From contig CAJXQJ010000007.1 of the NCBI GenBank assembly GCA_913058245.1, positions 62,001-126,000 of the forward strand: a stretch of 64,000 nt of DNA. Direction: 5' to 3'. This DNA comes from an uncultured Colwellia sp. (lineage in GTDB: Bacteria > Pseudomonadota > Gammaproteobacteria > Enterobacterales > Alteromonadaceae). Below, one piece after another: positions 20,397-29,452 of this stretch (within the stretch, counting starts at the first letter, position 1; every line of letters begins with the position of its first letter). Below the pieces are notes generated by a model, which was not told the origin of the DNA, searched no databases, and saw nothing but the letters and a program-made list of their open reading frames with translations. Made by a program: the position numbers and the translations under genes.

Positions 20397-21281
20397 ATGA
20401 AAAATTTCCTATTGGCCATAGTTGCCCTACTATTTGTCTTAACAGTTTCATCAGTTTTTATTGTTTTTGAAGGCCAACGCGGTATCGTGTTCCAGTTCTC
20501 AAAAATTAAACGTGATGGTGATAGTGGTGATATGAAAGTGTACGAGCCTGGCCTACATTTTAAATTTCCATTTATTAACACGGTACGTAAACTTGATGCC
20601 CGAATCCAAACCTTAGATGAAGCGCCTGATCGTTTTGTAACATCTGAGAAGAAAGATTTAATGGTTGACTCATTTGTTAAATGGCGAATCGTTAACTTCT
20701 CAACATATTACTTACGTACCTCAGGTTCTATCGATAATGCCCGCGCATTATTAAAACAAAAAGTAAATAATGGCTTACGTACTGAATTTGGTACCCGCAC
20801 CATTAAAGAGATTGTTTCTGGTGACCGTGATGCAATTATGGCGAAAGCGCTTGAAAGCGCTGCAAGTAGCCGTGAAGATCTTGGTATTGAAGTAATTGAT
20901 GTACGTATTAAAGCGATTAATTTACCTACGGAAGTAAGTAATTCAATTTATGATCGTATGCGTGCTGAGCGTACTGCTGTTGCTAAAGAGCATCGCTCTC
21001 AAGGTCAAGAACAAGCAGAAATTATTCGTGCAACTATTGATGCAAAAGTAACAGTAATGTTAGCAGAAGCACAAAAGAGTGCGCGAGAAATACGTGGTGA
21101 AGGTGATGCATTAGCTGCGAAAGTTTATGCTGATTCATACGGACAAGATGCCGAGTTTTTTAACTTTTTCCGTAGTTTAGAAGCTTATGAGAAAAGCTTT
21201 AGCTCTAAGAATGATATCTTAGTGGTTAAGCCTGATAGCGACTTCTTCAGCTACTTAAAAGACGGTAAAAAAGACAAGTAA
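20397..21281 (+). CDS. hflC: FtsH modulator HflC (SPFH/prohibitin family)
   Basis: Forms the HflKC cage with HflK and modulates FtsH proteolysis. It has an N-terminal membrane anchor (about 5-22), the SPFH domain with EGQRGIVFQFSKI near the anchor, and the coiled-coil AKEHRSQGQEQAEIIRATID region. 294 residues. A strong terminator follows, separating the hfl operon from yjeT. Confidence 0.97.
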   Translation: MKNFLLAIVALLFVLTVSSVFIVFEGQRGIVFQFSKIKRDGDSGDMKVYEPGLHFKFPFINTVRKLDARIQTLDEAPDRFVTSEKKDLMVDSFVKWRIVNFSTYYLRTSGSIDNARALLKQKVNNGLRTEFGTRTIKEIVSGDRDAIMAKALESAASSREDLGIEVIDVRIKAINLPTEVSNSIYDRMRAERTAVAKEHRSQGQEQAEIIRATIDAKVTVMLAEAQKSAREIRGEGDALAAKVYADSYGQDAEFFNFFRSLEAYEKSFSSKNDILVVKPDSDFFSYLKDGKKDK

Positions 21282-21301
21282 ACTTTTTTGAGTTTATTTT
21301 G

Positions 21302-21330
21302 AAAGCCATGACACTTGTCATGGCTTTTTT
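21302..21330 (+). terminator. Rho-independent terminator after hflC
   Basis: Nine-pair stem GCCATGACA / TGTCATGGC (21305-21313 and 21316-21324) followed by six T residues, 20 bp after the hflC stop. Confidence 0.9.
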
Positions 21331-21600
21331 ATGTACAGGATGCACGGTATAACGCGGTCACATGGATGTGAAAGAGTGTATATGTATAGAATATACGGTT
21401 AGTTTTTGTGTTCCAGACAAAAACTAAGTACCTGCATTCATGCAGGCAATAACGTGGGTACAGGTCGTTCCTTGCCATCCATGGCATCACGACATTAATA
21501 TATCCATATTTGTCGATGTGAAAGAGTGTGTATGTATCGGTCTCTCTCATACATTCTGTATTTCGAGGCACGAAAGCATATAACTACAAAATAAATTGAC
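21331..21600. repeat. Non-coding intergenic repeat segment between hflC and yjeT
   Basis: No gene is seen. The 23-bp word beginning GATGTGAAAGAGTGT occurs at 21365-21387 and again at 21515-21537 with one mismatch (A/G), 150 bp apart. Between the copies are short palindromes: CCTGCATTCATGCAGG at 21431-21446 and a CCATCCATGG element near 21476. The look is that of a dispersed intergenic repeat or miniature element rather than a promoter. A small leftward reading frame across it has no ribosome-binding site and is ignored. Confidence 0.5.
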
Positions 21601-21647
21601 GTAATTTGATGGTATAACAAACAGGTATCATCCGATAAGGAGCGTTT

Positions 21648-21833
21648 ATGACCACTACATTGTTGATGGCCATTGCCATTGCACTCATTATTGAAGGTTT
21701 GATTCCTGCGCTGTTTCCTAATAAGTGGCGTGCTTATGTATTGAAGTTAGCCAACGAACCAGTTGCTGCAATACGACAAATTGGCATTTTTTTAGTCTTG
21801 ATAGGTTTTGTCATGTTGTGGCTGATAAATTAA
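21648..21833 (+). CDS. yjeT: DUF2065 small membrane protein (YjeT-like)
   Basis: 61-residue inner-membrane protein with two predicted helices: about 3-22 (TTLLMAIAIALIIEGLIPAL) and about 42-60 (IGIFLVLIGFVMLWLI). These enclose a short loop with Lys/Arg, as in DUF2065. Function unknown. In many gammaproteobacteria this gene sits between hflC and purA, exactly as here. GATAAGGAGCG provides a good ribosome-binding site 6 bp before the ATG. Confidence 0.88.
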   Translation: MTTTLLMAIAIALIIEGLIPALFPNKWRAYVLKLANEPVAAIRQIGIFLVLIGFVMLWLIN

Positions 21834-21898
21834 TTTTTCGCTAAGCTACCTTGATAACTAACTTTTTTATAATCGAGTTAAAAATCGACAATTATTGC

Positions 21899-21927
21899 TT
21901 GGACTCAATATTTATATTTGATAGAAT
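21899..21927 (+). promoter_or_regulatory. Sigma-70 promoter for purA
   Basis: TTGGAC (21899-21904) and TAGAAT (21922-21927) are separated by 17 bp and lie about 32 bp before the purA start. The fit and spacing suggest a housekeeping promoter. No PurR-box-like palindrome was recognised around it. Confidence 0.6.
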
Positions 21928-21937
21928 CCCCGCCTAA

Positions 21938-23257
<1,320 letters not shown>

Positions 23258-23280
23258 CTAAAAAATAATTGAACATTAAA

Positions 23281-23304
23281 AACCACCTAAAAGGTGGTTT
23301 TTTT
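23281..23304 (+). terminator. Rho-independent terminator after purA
   Basis: Stem AACCACCT / AGGTGGTT with a three-base loop, followed by a run of T, 24 bp after the purA stop. Confidence 0.9.
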
Positions 23305-23816
23305 GTATCAGTAATTGCTTAAATATCCAATTTTGCTTTCCATCACTTATTTTTAATTTCAACTGAAATACTTTGCTAGCAATGATAATAGACCCAGCTC
23401 AGAGGTAGACCAGTTTTTATCTAAATTTATCAAATTGTCCTTAATTTCTGTTATCTGGCATGAAATGATACAAAATACCGTCATCTTCCATATAAAACGC
23501 TTGTTTTAAACCTAAGTTTTATATTTAACTCTTTTACCGCTTAATAAAGTGTTCTAATCGTTATTTATCCATGAATAGTTACTTTTATATGCTGAATATT
23601 CAGCTAATTAATGTGAATTACGAAGTTGCTCAAGCTATATTATTTATAGCTTGTAGCGAATTAATATATATAAAAGAGCTTGAAATTAGCAAGTGCAATG
23701 CAATACTATAGAAAGTGTAAATATTGAATATAGATTTCATGAATCATTGTTTTAAAAAATATAACTCGCAAAACTGAACTAAATACGCGCATTAGCTTCA
23801 CATATTAGGAATTGAC
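23305..23816. other. Long non-coding interval upstream of the malic enzyme gene
   Basis: About 510 bp without a convincing gene. Two symmetrical elements stand out. One is the perfect 14-bp palindrome GCTGAATATTCAGC at 23591-23604. The other is a hairpin of CAAGCTATA / TATAGCTTG (23631-23639 and 23645-23653, 5-base loop). The rest is AT-rich. Both elements lie roughly 160-230 bp before the malic enzyme start, where operator or leader functions are possible. No known regulator motif was recognised. Confidence 0.4.
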
Positions 23817-25058
23817 ATGACAGACCTTCGCCAACAAGCACTTGATTATCACGCATATCCAACTCCAGGAAAAATTAGCGTTGAATTAACAACTCCTGCT
23901 GAAACCAGCCAAGATCTCTCGTTGGCATATAGTCCTGGTGTTGCGGAGCCTGTTCGTGCCATTGCTGAAAACCCTGACGATGTTTATAAATATACTGGCA
24001 AAGGTAATACTGTAGCGGTTATTACAAATGGCACTGCTATATTAGGATTAGGAAACTTAGGGCCAATGGCATCTAAGCCAGTAATGGAAGGTAAAGCTCT
24101 ACTATTTAAACGTTTTGCAGGTATTAACTCATTTGATATTGAGGTAAAGCACAAAACAGTCGAAGATTTTGTTAATACGGTTGCCAACATTGCAGACAGT
24201 TTCGGTGGAATTAATCTTGAAGATATCAAGGCACCTGAATGTTTCGCTATCGAAAAAGCCCTTATCGAACGTTGTAAAGTGCCAGTATTTCATGATGATC
24301 AACACGGCACGGCGATCGTTACCGCCGCGGGTATGATCAACGCCTTAGAGATTCAAGGTAAAGAGCTACGTCATGCTAACATCGTTTGTATGGGCGCTGG
24401 CGCTGCAGCCATAGCTTGTATGGAGCTTCTTATTAAGTGTGGTGCACAACGCGAAAAGGTTTACATGCTAGATACCAAAGGTGTTATCCATACCCGTCGC
24501 GATGATTTAAATGAATATAAAAAGCTATTTGCTAATAATACTGATAAACGCACATTAGAAGAAGCTATTGATGGTGCAGATGTGTTTGTTGGTGTATCTG
24601 GCCCTGACGTACTATCACCTGAGCATGTTAAATTAATGGCGAACAATCCTGTTATTTTTGCTTGTTCGAATCCAGACCCAGAAATTAAGCCAGAGTTAGC
24701 GATGGCAACCCGTGATGATTTGATTATGGCAACTGGCCGATCAGATTACCCAAACCAAGTTAATAATGTTCTTTGTTTCCCATTCATCTTCCGTGGTGCA
24801 CTTGATGTGCGAGCAAGAACCATTAATGATGAAATGAAAATTGCTGCAGTACACGCAATTCGCGCCTTAGCAAAAGAAGAAGTGCCAGCTGAAGTGCTTG
24901 CTGCCAGCGGTAGTAAAAGTTTAACGTTTGGTAAGGATTATATTATTCCAAAACCTATGGATTCTCGATTACGCTCAGCAGTTGCAAAAGCTGTTGCGCG
25001 AGCTGCTGTTGACTCAGGTGTCGCAGGATTGGATATGCCGGAAAATTATAACGGTTAA
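23817..25058 (+). CDS. NAD(P)-dependent malic enzyme, short form
   Basis: Oxidative decarboxylation of malate to pyruvate. The malic N-terminal domain shows SPGVAEPVRAI, TNGTAILGLGNLGP and KVPVFHDDQHGTAIV (metal and catalytic residues). The NAD-binding domain shows the glycine-rich GAGAAAIACMELL. At 413 residues it lacks the C-terminal phosphotransacetylase-like domain of E. coli MaeB (759 residues), so it is the compact bacterial form. NAD versus NADP preference cannot be read here. It is monocistronic, with a terminator 30 bp after the stop. Confidence 0.95.
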   Translation: MTDLRQQALDYHAYPTPGKISVELTTPAETSQDLSLAYSPGVAEPVRAIAENPDDVYKYTGKGNTVAVITNGTAILGLGNLGPMASKPVMEGKALLFKRFAGINSFDIEVKHKTVEDFVNTVANIADSFGGINLEDIKAPECFAIEKALIERCKVPVFHDDQHGTAIVTAAGMINALEIQGKELRHANIVCMGAGAAAIACMELLIKCGAQREKVYMLDTKGVIHTRRDDLNEYKKLFANNTDKRTLEEAIDGADVFVGVSGPDVLSPEHVKLMANNPVIFACSNPDPEIKPELAMATRDDLIMATGRSDYPNQVNNVLCFPFIFRGALDVRARTINDEMKIAAVHAIRALAKEEVPAEVLAASGSKSLTFGKDYIIPKPMDSRLRSAVAKAVARAAVDSGVAGLDMPENYNG

Positions 25059-25086
25059 TCGTTATAAACTAGGTTGTTAAATATCA

Positions 25087-25116
25087 AAAAGGGAAGCGAA
25101 TAGCTTCCCTTTTTTG
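25087..25116 (+). terminator. Rho-independent terminator after the malic enzyme gene
   Basis: Stem GGGAAGC / GCTTCCC (25091-25097 and 25103-25109) with loop GAATA and a six-T tail. Confidence 0.9.
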
Positions 25117-25151
25117 CACCCTTTATTAATTGAGAGTTTTAGTGAATAATA

Positions 25152-25169
25152 CCCACGCTATATCGTGGG
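25152..25169. promoter_or_regulatory. Inverted-repeat operator candidate upstream of the sigma-54 activator gene
   Basis: CCCACG-CTATAT-CGTGGG is a perfect inverted repeat. Its centre, CACGCTATATCGTG (25154-25167), matches two sites downstream of the same gene (26719-26732 and 26737-26750). It lies about 95 bp before the activator's start and would suit autoregulation (inference). Confidence 0.5.
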
Positions 25170-25262
25170 GATGTTGTTTGCTATATGTAACTATTAGTGA
25201 CTCCCACTTTGATGAGCAAGCCGTTGTATATAAGTTGATAATTTTAGTTAATTTGGAATGAC

Positions 25263-26687
25263 ATGAATAAAGAAATTAAAGCCTATCTTGCTGACTCGGA
25301 GTTACTACTGAATGCGGTAGGTGAGGGCATTTATGGATTAGATGCTCAAGGTCTTGCTATTTTCATTAATCCGGCGGCAGAGGCAATGACTGGCTGGTCT
25401 TCGGAGGAGTTATTAGGAAAAAATATTCATCAATTTCATCATCATAGTTACAGTGATGGAGAACCATACCCTGCTTGCGATTGTAAAATATTTAATACCG
25501 CACTAGATGGCATTTCACGACAAGTTAGTGGTGAAGTTTTTTGGCGTAAAGATGGTAGTAGTTTTCCAGTTGAATATACCACGCAAGCTGTATACAAAAA
25601 TAACAAAATTATCGGGGCTGTTGCAGTTTTCCGTGATGTCAGCCAACAACAAAAAATTGAATTAGCACTGCGTAGTGCCTTAGAGAACGTGCAGTCACTT
25701 ACTGAGCAATTGCAGGCTGAAAACACTTACCTGCAAAACGAGCTAGCCCAAGAATGGTCATCCGCAGGCTTAGTGGGCAAGAGCTCAGTTGTAACTAAAA
25801 TGCTTTCGCAAGTAGAGCTTGTCGCGCAAACTGATAGCACGGTTTTAATTTTAGGAGAGAACGGTACGGGTAAAGAGCTCGTAGCACGTAACATTCATGC
25901 TTTAAGTCAACGTAATGGCTTAACTATGGTAAAAGTAAACTGTGCTGCATTTACGCCAAGTTTGCTTGAATCTGAATTGTTTGGCCATGAAAAAGGTGCA
26001 TTTACTGGTGCAACAGAGCGTCGAAAAGGTCGATTTGAATTAGCCAATGGCGGTACATTATTTCTTGATGAAATTGGTGAGCTCACCATGGAAGCGCAAG
26101 GAAAGTTGCTACGCGTACTGCAAGAGCAAGAGTTCGAACGTGTTGGCGGCAGTGAAACAGTCTCGGTTAATATTCGTATTATTGCGGCAACAAATAAAGA
26201 CCTATCGGCGATGGTCGCCAGTGGCGAATTTAGAATAGATTTATTCTATCGACTTAACGTATTTCCAGTAACTGTACCGCCATTGCGAGACCGACGAGAA
26301 GACATTCCTCTGCTATCGCAAGCCATTATTGCCAAGTTAAATAAAAAACTTGGTAAAAGTATTACAGCCATTAGTAACAAAAGCTTAACCAAGTTAATGC
26401 AGTACCAATGGCCGGGCAATATTCGTGAATTGCAAAATGTACTTGAGCGCGAAATGATTCTGACTAAATCAAAAATTTTGAGCTTCAACTTTAAAAGTTC
26501 AGCAAAGCCGCTAGAGTCCACTGAATATGAAACTTTAGCACAAGCCGAATACAAACATATTAGCAGCGTACTTAAAGCCTGTAAGTGGCGTATTGGTGGC
26601 AATTTAGGGGCTGCAAAGCAATTAGATTTACCTGAAAGTACCCTACGTTCTCGAATGAAGAAGCTCGGAATTATTAGGCCAAGCTAG
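25263..26687 (+). CDS. PAS-domain sigma-54-dependent transcriptional activator
   Basis: 474 residues with no phospho-receiver. An N-terminal PAS sensor (about 10-125) contains a Cys pair in YPACDCKIF and ends VFRDVSQQQ. A short coiled linker follows. The AAA+ domain has Walker A G198-E205 (GENGTGKE), the sigma-54 contact loop G245-A250 (GAFTGA), DEIGEL and the arginine-finger region. The C-terminal Fis-type helix-turn-helix (about 425-470) reads NLGAAKQLDLPESTLRSRM. Signal unknown; the Cys-containing PAS could sense redox, metal or a small ligand. Similar palindromes on both sides of the gene, plus a GG-N10-GC element before ccoG, make ccoG its likely target. Confidence 0.9.
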   Translation: MNKEIKAYLADSELLLNAVGEGIYGLDAQGLAIFINPAAEAMTGWSSEELLGKNIHQFHHHSYSDGEPYPACDCKIFNTALDGISRQVSGEVFWRKDGSSFPVEYTTQAVYKNNKIIGAVAVFRDVSQQQKIELALRSALENVQSLTEQLQAENTYLQNELAQEWSSAGLVGKSSVVTKMLSQVELVAQTDSTVLILGENGTGKELVARNIHALSQRNGLTMVKVNCAAFTPSLLESELFGHEKGAFTGATERRKGRFELANGGTLFLDEIGELTMEAQGKLLRVLQEQEFERVGGSETVSVNIRIIAATNKDLSAMVASGEFRIDLFYRLNVFPVTVPPLRDRREDIPLLSQAIIAKLNKKLGKSITAISNKSLTKLMQYQWPGNIRELQNVLEREMILTKSKILSFNFKSSAKPLESTEYETLAQAEYKHISSVLKACKWRIGGNLGAAKQLDLPESTLRSRMKKLGIIRPS

Positions 26688-26718
26688 TTTTTCTTTCTCA
26701 TATGAATAAGCATTAATC

Positions 26719-26750
26719 CGCGATATATCGTGATAACGTGATATATCGTG
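26719..26750. promoter_or_regulatory. Tandem operator candidates upstream of ccoG
   Basis: CGCGATATATCGTG (26719-26732) and CGTGATATATCGTG (26737-26750) lie 18 bp apart centre to centre. Both resemble the site ahead of the sigma-54 activator (consensus about CACGATATATCGTG). They sit roughly 80-110 bp upstream of a sigma-54 promoter, the normal distance for enhancer sites of such activators. Confidence 0.55.
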
Positions 26751-26826
26751 CTTATGATTGTTGTTTATATTTCTTGTTGTTTGATATTTTCAATATAAAA
26801 CAAATGCTTACTGTTTTTATTATACT

Positions 26827-26842
26827 TGGAACATATATTGCT
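26827..26842 (+). promoter_or_regulatory. Sigma-54 (-24/-12) promoter for ccoG
   Basis: TGGAACATATATTGCT keeps the invariant GG (26828-26829), ten bases, then GC (26840-26841), and the TTGC part of the -12 element. Transcription would begin about 28 bp before the ccoG ATG. Confidence 0.6.
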
Positions 26843-26880
26843 CTTAGCGGGTATCCTGTTGTTCGTATTAGTAGTAAACC

Positions 26881-28260
26881 ATGAAGTTTGATTATAAAGC
26901 AGAAGACTTGATTATTAAGCCCTATAAGTCTGAATCCCCCGTTTATGTCCGTAAACAAAAAGGGCGTTACCAAAAAATTAGAAAGCTAACTGGCTTTGTA
27001 TTTGTCATGATATTTGTTTTGTTACCTTGGATTAATTATCAAGGTAATCAAGCAGTATTGCTTGATATTGGTAAGCAACAATTTCATATTTTTTCGCAAA
27101 CCTTTTTCCCACAAGATTTCACTATATTAGCTGGTTTATTGATAGTGAGTTGTTACTTACTCTTTTTTGTTACTACCTGGTTAGGGCGAATTTGGTGTGG
27201 TTACGTATGCCCGCAAACTGTATGGACATTTAGTTTTATTTGGGTTGAAGAGTGGTTAGAAGGTAGCAGAAATCAGCGTATCAAACGTGATAAACAGCCA
27301 AAAACACTAGATACCATTGCACGTAAGTCTGCCAAACACCTAGTTTGGGGACTAATGGCATTTTTAACTGCAACTACATTCATGAGTTACTTTTTACCAA
27401 CGCGTGAACTATATATTGATTTAGTTCAGCTTAATTGGACTGGTTTAACAACTTTTTGGGTAATGTTTTTTGCTATTTGTACCTATAGCAATGCTGGTTG
27501 GTTGCGCGAAAAAATGTGTATTTACATGTGCCCGTATTCACGCTTTCAATCTGCGATGTTTGATAAAAATACATTGTTGGTGGCTTACGATAAATTGCGT
27601 GGTGAAAATCGTGGCCGTCGAAAACGCAAGGAAGATCCTAAAGAGTTAGGCTTAGGTGATTGTGTTGACTGTAATCTTTGTGTTGAAGTTTGTCCTGTTG
27701 GCATAGATATTCGTAATGGTTTGCAATATGAATGTATTAATTGTGGCGCGTGTGCTGATGCTTGTGATCAGACTATGACGCAGTTTAATTACGCTAAAGG
27801 GCTGATTAGTTATACCAGTGAAAATGCATTACTCGGTAAAAAAGCAAAACTATTACGCTCTAAAATTGTGGGTTATGGCGTGTTATCTATATTAGCAATG
27901 GTTTTTATGGCGTATACCATTCAGGTGCGAGTACCGATTGAGTTCTCGGTATTGCGTGATCGTGGTACGTTATTTCAAGTTGATTTTCACGATAATGTAA
28001 CCAACAGCTATTTACTAAAAATTACTAATAAATCTCAGCTAAATCGTCACTTTAACGTTAGTGTTCTTAACAATAATGTCAGCTTAAGTGCTGAGAGCAA
28101 CATACTTATTAAAGCTGGAGAAATTGCCAGTGTGCCAGTGCATTTGACTATGACACCAGAAGAAATCAAAGAGCGTGTCAGCGAAGTTTCTCTACAAGTA
28201 AGTGTCAGTGATATGCCGGAGGTTAAAGCGATTACAGAGACGAAGTTTTTTTCAAATTAA
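26881..28260 (+). CDS. ccoG: Cytochrome c oxidase accessory protein CcoG (FixG/RdxA-like)
   Basis: Membrane Fe-S protein associated with maturation (copper delivery) of cbb3-type cytochrome oxidase. The 459-residue protein has about five membrane helices, the Cys motifs WCGYVCPQTVW and MCIYMCPYSRF, and two ferredoxin-type clusters in CVDCNLCVEVCPVG and CINCGACADACDQ. It ends in a periplasmic Ig-like FixG C-terminal domain (about 355-459). It stands alone here, without ccoNOQP or ccoIS beside it. The preceding sigma-54 promoter and operators suggest control by the neighbouring PAS activator. Confidence 0.95.
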   Translation: MKFDYKAEDLIIKPYKSESPVYVRKQKGRYQKIRKLTGFVFVMIFVLLPWINYQGNQAVLLDIGKQQFHIFSQTFFPQDFTILAGLLIVSCYLLFFVTTWLGRIWCGYVCPQTVWTFSFIWVEEWLEGSRNQRIKRDKQPKTLDTIARKSAKHLVWGLMAFLTATTFMSYFLPTRELYIDLVQLNWTGLTTFWVMFFAICTYSNAGWLREKMCIYMCPYSRFQSAMFDKNTLLVAYDKLRGENRGRRKRKEDPKELGLGDCVDCNLCVEVCPVGIDIRNGLQYECINCGACADACDQTMTQFNYAKGLISYTSENALLGKKAKLLRSKIVGYGVLSILAMVFMAYTIQVRVPIEFSVLRDRGTLFQVDFHDNVTNSYLLKITNKSQLNRHFNVSVLNNNVSLSAESNILIKAGEIASVPVHLTMTPEEIKERVSEVSLQVSVSDMPEVKAITETKFFSN

Positions 28261-28289
28261 TTTGGTGTGTAGGTTAGGTTATTTAACCA

Positions 28290-28315
28290 AGGCGTCGATG
28301 GGACGCCTTTTTTTT
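28290..28315 (+). terminator. Rho-independent terminator after ccoG
   Basis: Stem AGGCGTC / GACGCCT with loop GATGG, followed by eight T residues. Confidence 0.9.
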
Positions 28316-28408
28316 GCTTAAAAATTACATAAAGCCTGACTTATTGTTTAGATAAAAATACAGTAAAATAATGATATTATCTAGCCATGACGTAACAGTA
28401 AAATTAGC

Positions 28409-28822
28409 ATGACAAACTCTATTAAACAGAATATTTCAAATATTGCTTTAGTTGTTGAAAATTATGATGACGCTATTAAATTTTATACCGAGAAACTAAA
28501 CTTCCAACTTATTGAAGATACCGACTTAGGTGCTGGTAAACGTTGGGTACAAATTGCCCCACCGAATTCAAATGGTACAAATTTGTTATTGGCGCAAGCA
28601 AGTAACGATGAACAAAATAACGCTATTGGTAACCAAGCCGGTGGAAGGGTATTCCTTTTTCTACAAACCAATGACTTTTGGCGTGACTATGAGCATATGA
28701 AAAGCCAAGGTGTAGAATTCACTGAGGAACCGCGTGTGGAAGAATATGGCACTGTGGTGGTTTTTAAAGACTTATATGGTACTAAATGGGATTTATTACA
28801 GCTTAATAATCCAAGCTGCTAA
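28409..28822 (+). CDS. VOC (glyoxalase/bleomycin resistance) family protein
   Basis: 137-residue single vicinal-oxygen-chelate domain. It has the beta-alpha-beta start (NIALVVENYDDAIKFYTEKLNF), a central FLFLQTNDFWRDYEHMKSQG and the terminal metal-ligand region FKDLYGTKWDLLQ. Proteins of this type bind a metal and a small ligand, but the substrate cannot be inferred. Monocistronic, convergent with metJ, sharing a bidirectional terminator. Confidence 0.88.
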   Translation: MTNSIKQNISNIALVVENYDDAIKFYTEKLNFQLIEDTDLGAGKRWVQIAPPNSNGTNLLLAQASNDEQNNAIGNQAGGRVFLFLQTNDFWRDYEHMKSQGVEFTEEPRVEEYGTVVVFKDLYGTKWDLLQLNNPSC

Positions 28823-28840
28823 ATAGGAAGTTAATTAACA

Positions 28841-28866
28841 AAAAAGGCGCTTAAAGCGCCTTTTTT
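28841..28866. terminator. Bidirectional terminator between the VOC gene and metJ
   Basis: GGCGCTT / AAGCGCC around a single-base loop centre, with an A-run on the left and a T-run on the right. It can end both the rightward VOC transcript and the leftward metJ transcript. Confidence 0.9.
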
Positions 28867-28888
28867 AATATTGAGCTATGAGCTCTAT

Positions 28889-29221
28889 CTAATCTTCTAC
28901 TTCTGTTTCGTATTCACTAAAGTCAGTCACACCTTGTGCTTCTAACGCTTTACGAACACTCGCGGGTAGTTTTTGTGTATTGTCTTTAGCTAGATCACCA
29001 TCATCTGGTAAGGGTTGGCCAGTAAAAGCATGTAAAAATGCTTCACATAATAGTTCGCTATTCGTTGCATGACGCAAGTTATTAACCTGACGACGTGTTC
29101 TTTCATCAGTTAACACTTTTAATACACGTAAAGGGATAGACACGGTGATCTTTTTAACTTGCTCACTTTTTTTCCCGTGCTCGGCGTAAGGGTTAATATA
29201 CTCGCCATTCCACTCTGCCAT
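28889..29221 (-). CDS. metJ: Methionine repressor MetJ
   Basis: Ribbon-helix-helix repressor that uses S-adenosylmethionine as corepressor. The DNA-binding strand [36 protein letters not shown] and the family ends [21 protein letters not shown] are unmistakable. 110 residues, slightly longer than E. coli's 105 because of an acidic tail. It is divergent from metB across 231 bp that contain its operator array, so it controls metB-metL and probably itself. Confidence 0.98.
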   Translation of the reverse strand: MAEWNGEYINPYAEHGKKSEQVKKITVSIPLRVLKVLTDERTRRQVNNLRHATNSELLCEAFLHAFTGQPLPDDGDLAKDNTQKLPASVRKALEAQGVTDFSEYETEVED

Positions 29222-29374
29222 GAATATTCCTCTATGCTTAAATAATTATGAAAAACCTATAATTAACTTATCTGGTATACCAGTAAGTTATAAGTTTATT
29301 CTTGACCGCTAATTTTACTGGTTGTGAGGCGTGAGTCAATAACGAATGTGTAGAGGGTTAGATGTCTAAAGTTC

Positions 29375-29403
29375 TTGACCATCTCTTATAAACCGTTTAG
29401 ATT
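29375..29403 (+). promoter_or_regulatory. Sigma-70 promoter for metB-metL
   Basis: TTGACC (29375-29380) and TAGATT (29398-29403) are 17 bp apart. The predicted start of transcription falls inside the MetJ-box array just downstream, as expected for a repressible promoter. Confidence 0.65.
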
Positions 29404-29406
29404 TAT

Positions 29407-29438
29407 AGACGTCCAAACATCTACATAGAAAAGCGTCT
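29407..29438. promoter_or_regulatory. MetJ operator (four tandem met boxes)
   Basis: Four contiguous 8-bp units, AGACGTCC, AAACATCT, ACATAGAA and AAGCGTCT, resemble the consensus AGACGTCT in tandem as MetJ binding requires. A further single box AGATGTCT lies at 29360-29367, just upstream of the -35 hexamer. Confidence 0.8.
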
Positions 29439-29452
29439 ATACAGGAGCACAC

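Noticed and set aside
21329-21571. A leftward 80-residue reading frame in the hflC-yjeT interval.
   Set aside because: It consists of the intergenic repeats and palindromes and lacks a ribosome-binding site and any recognisable domain.
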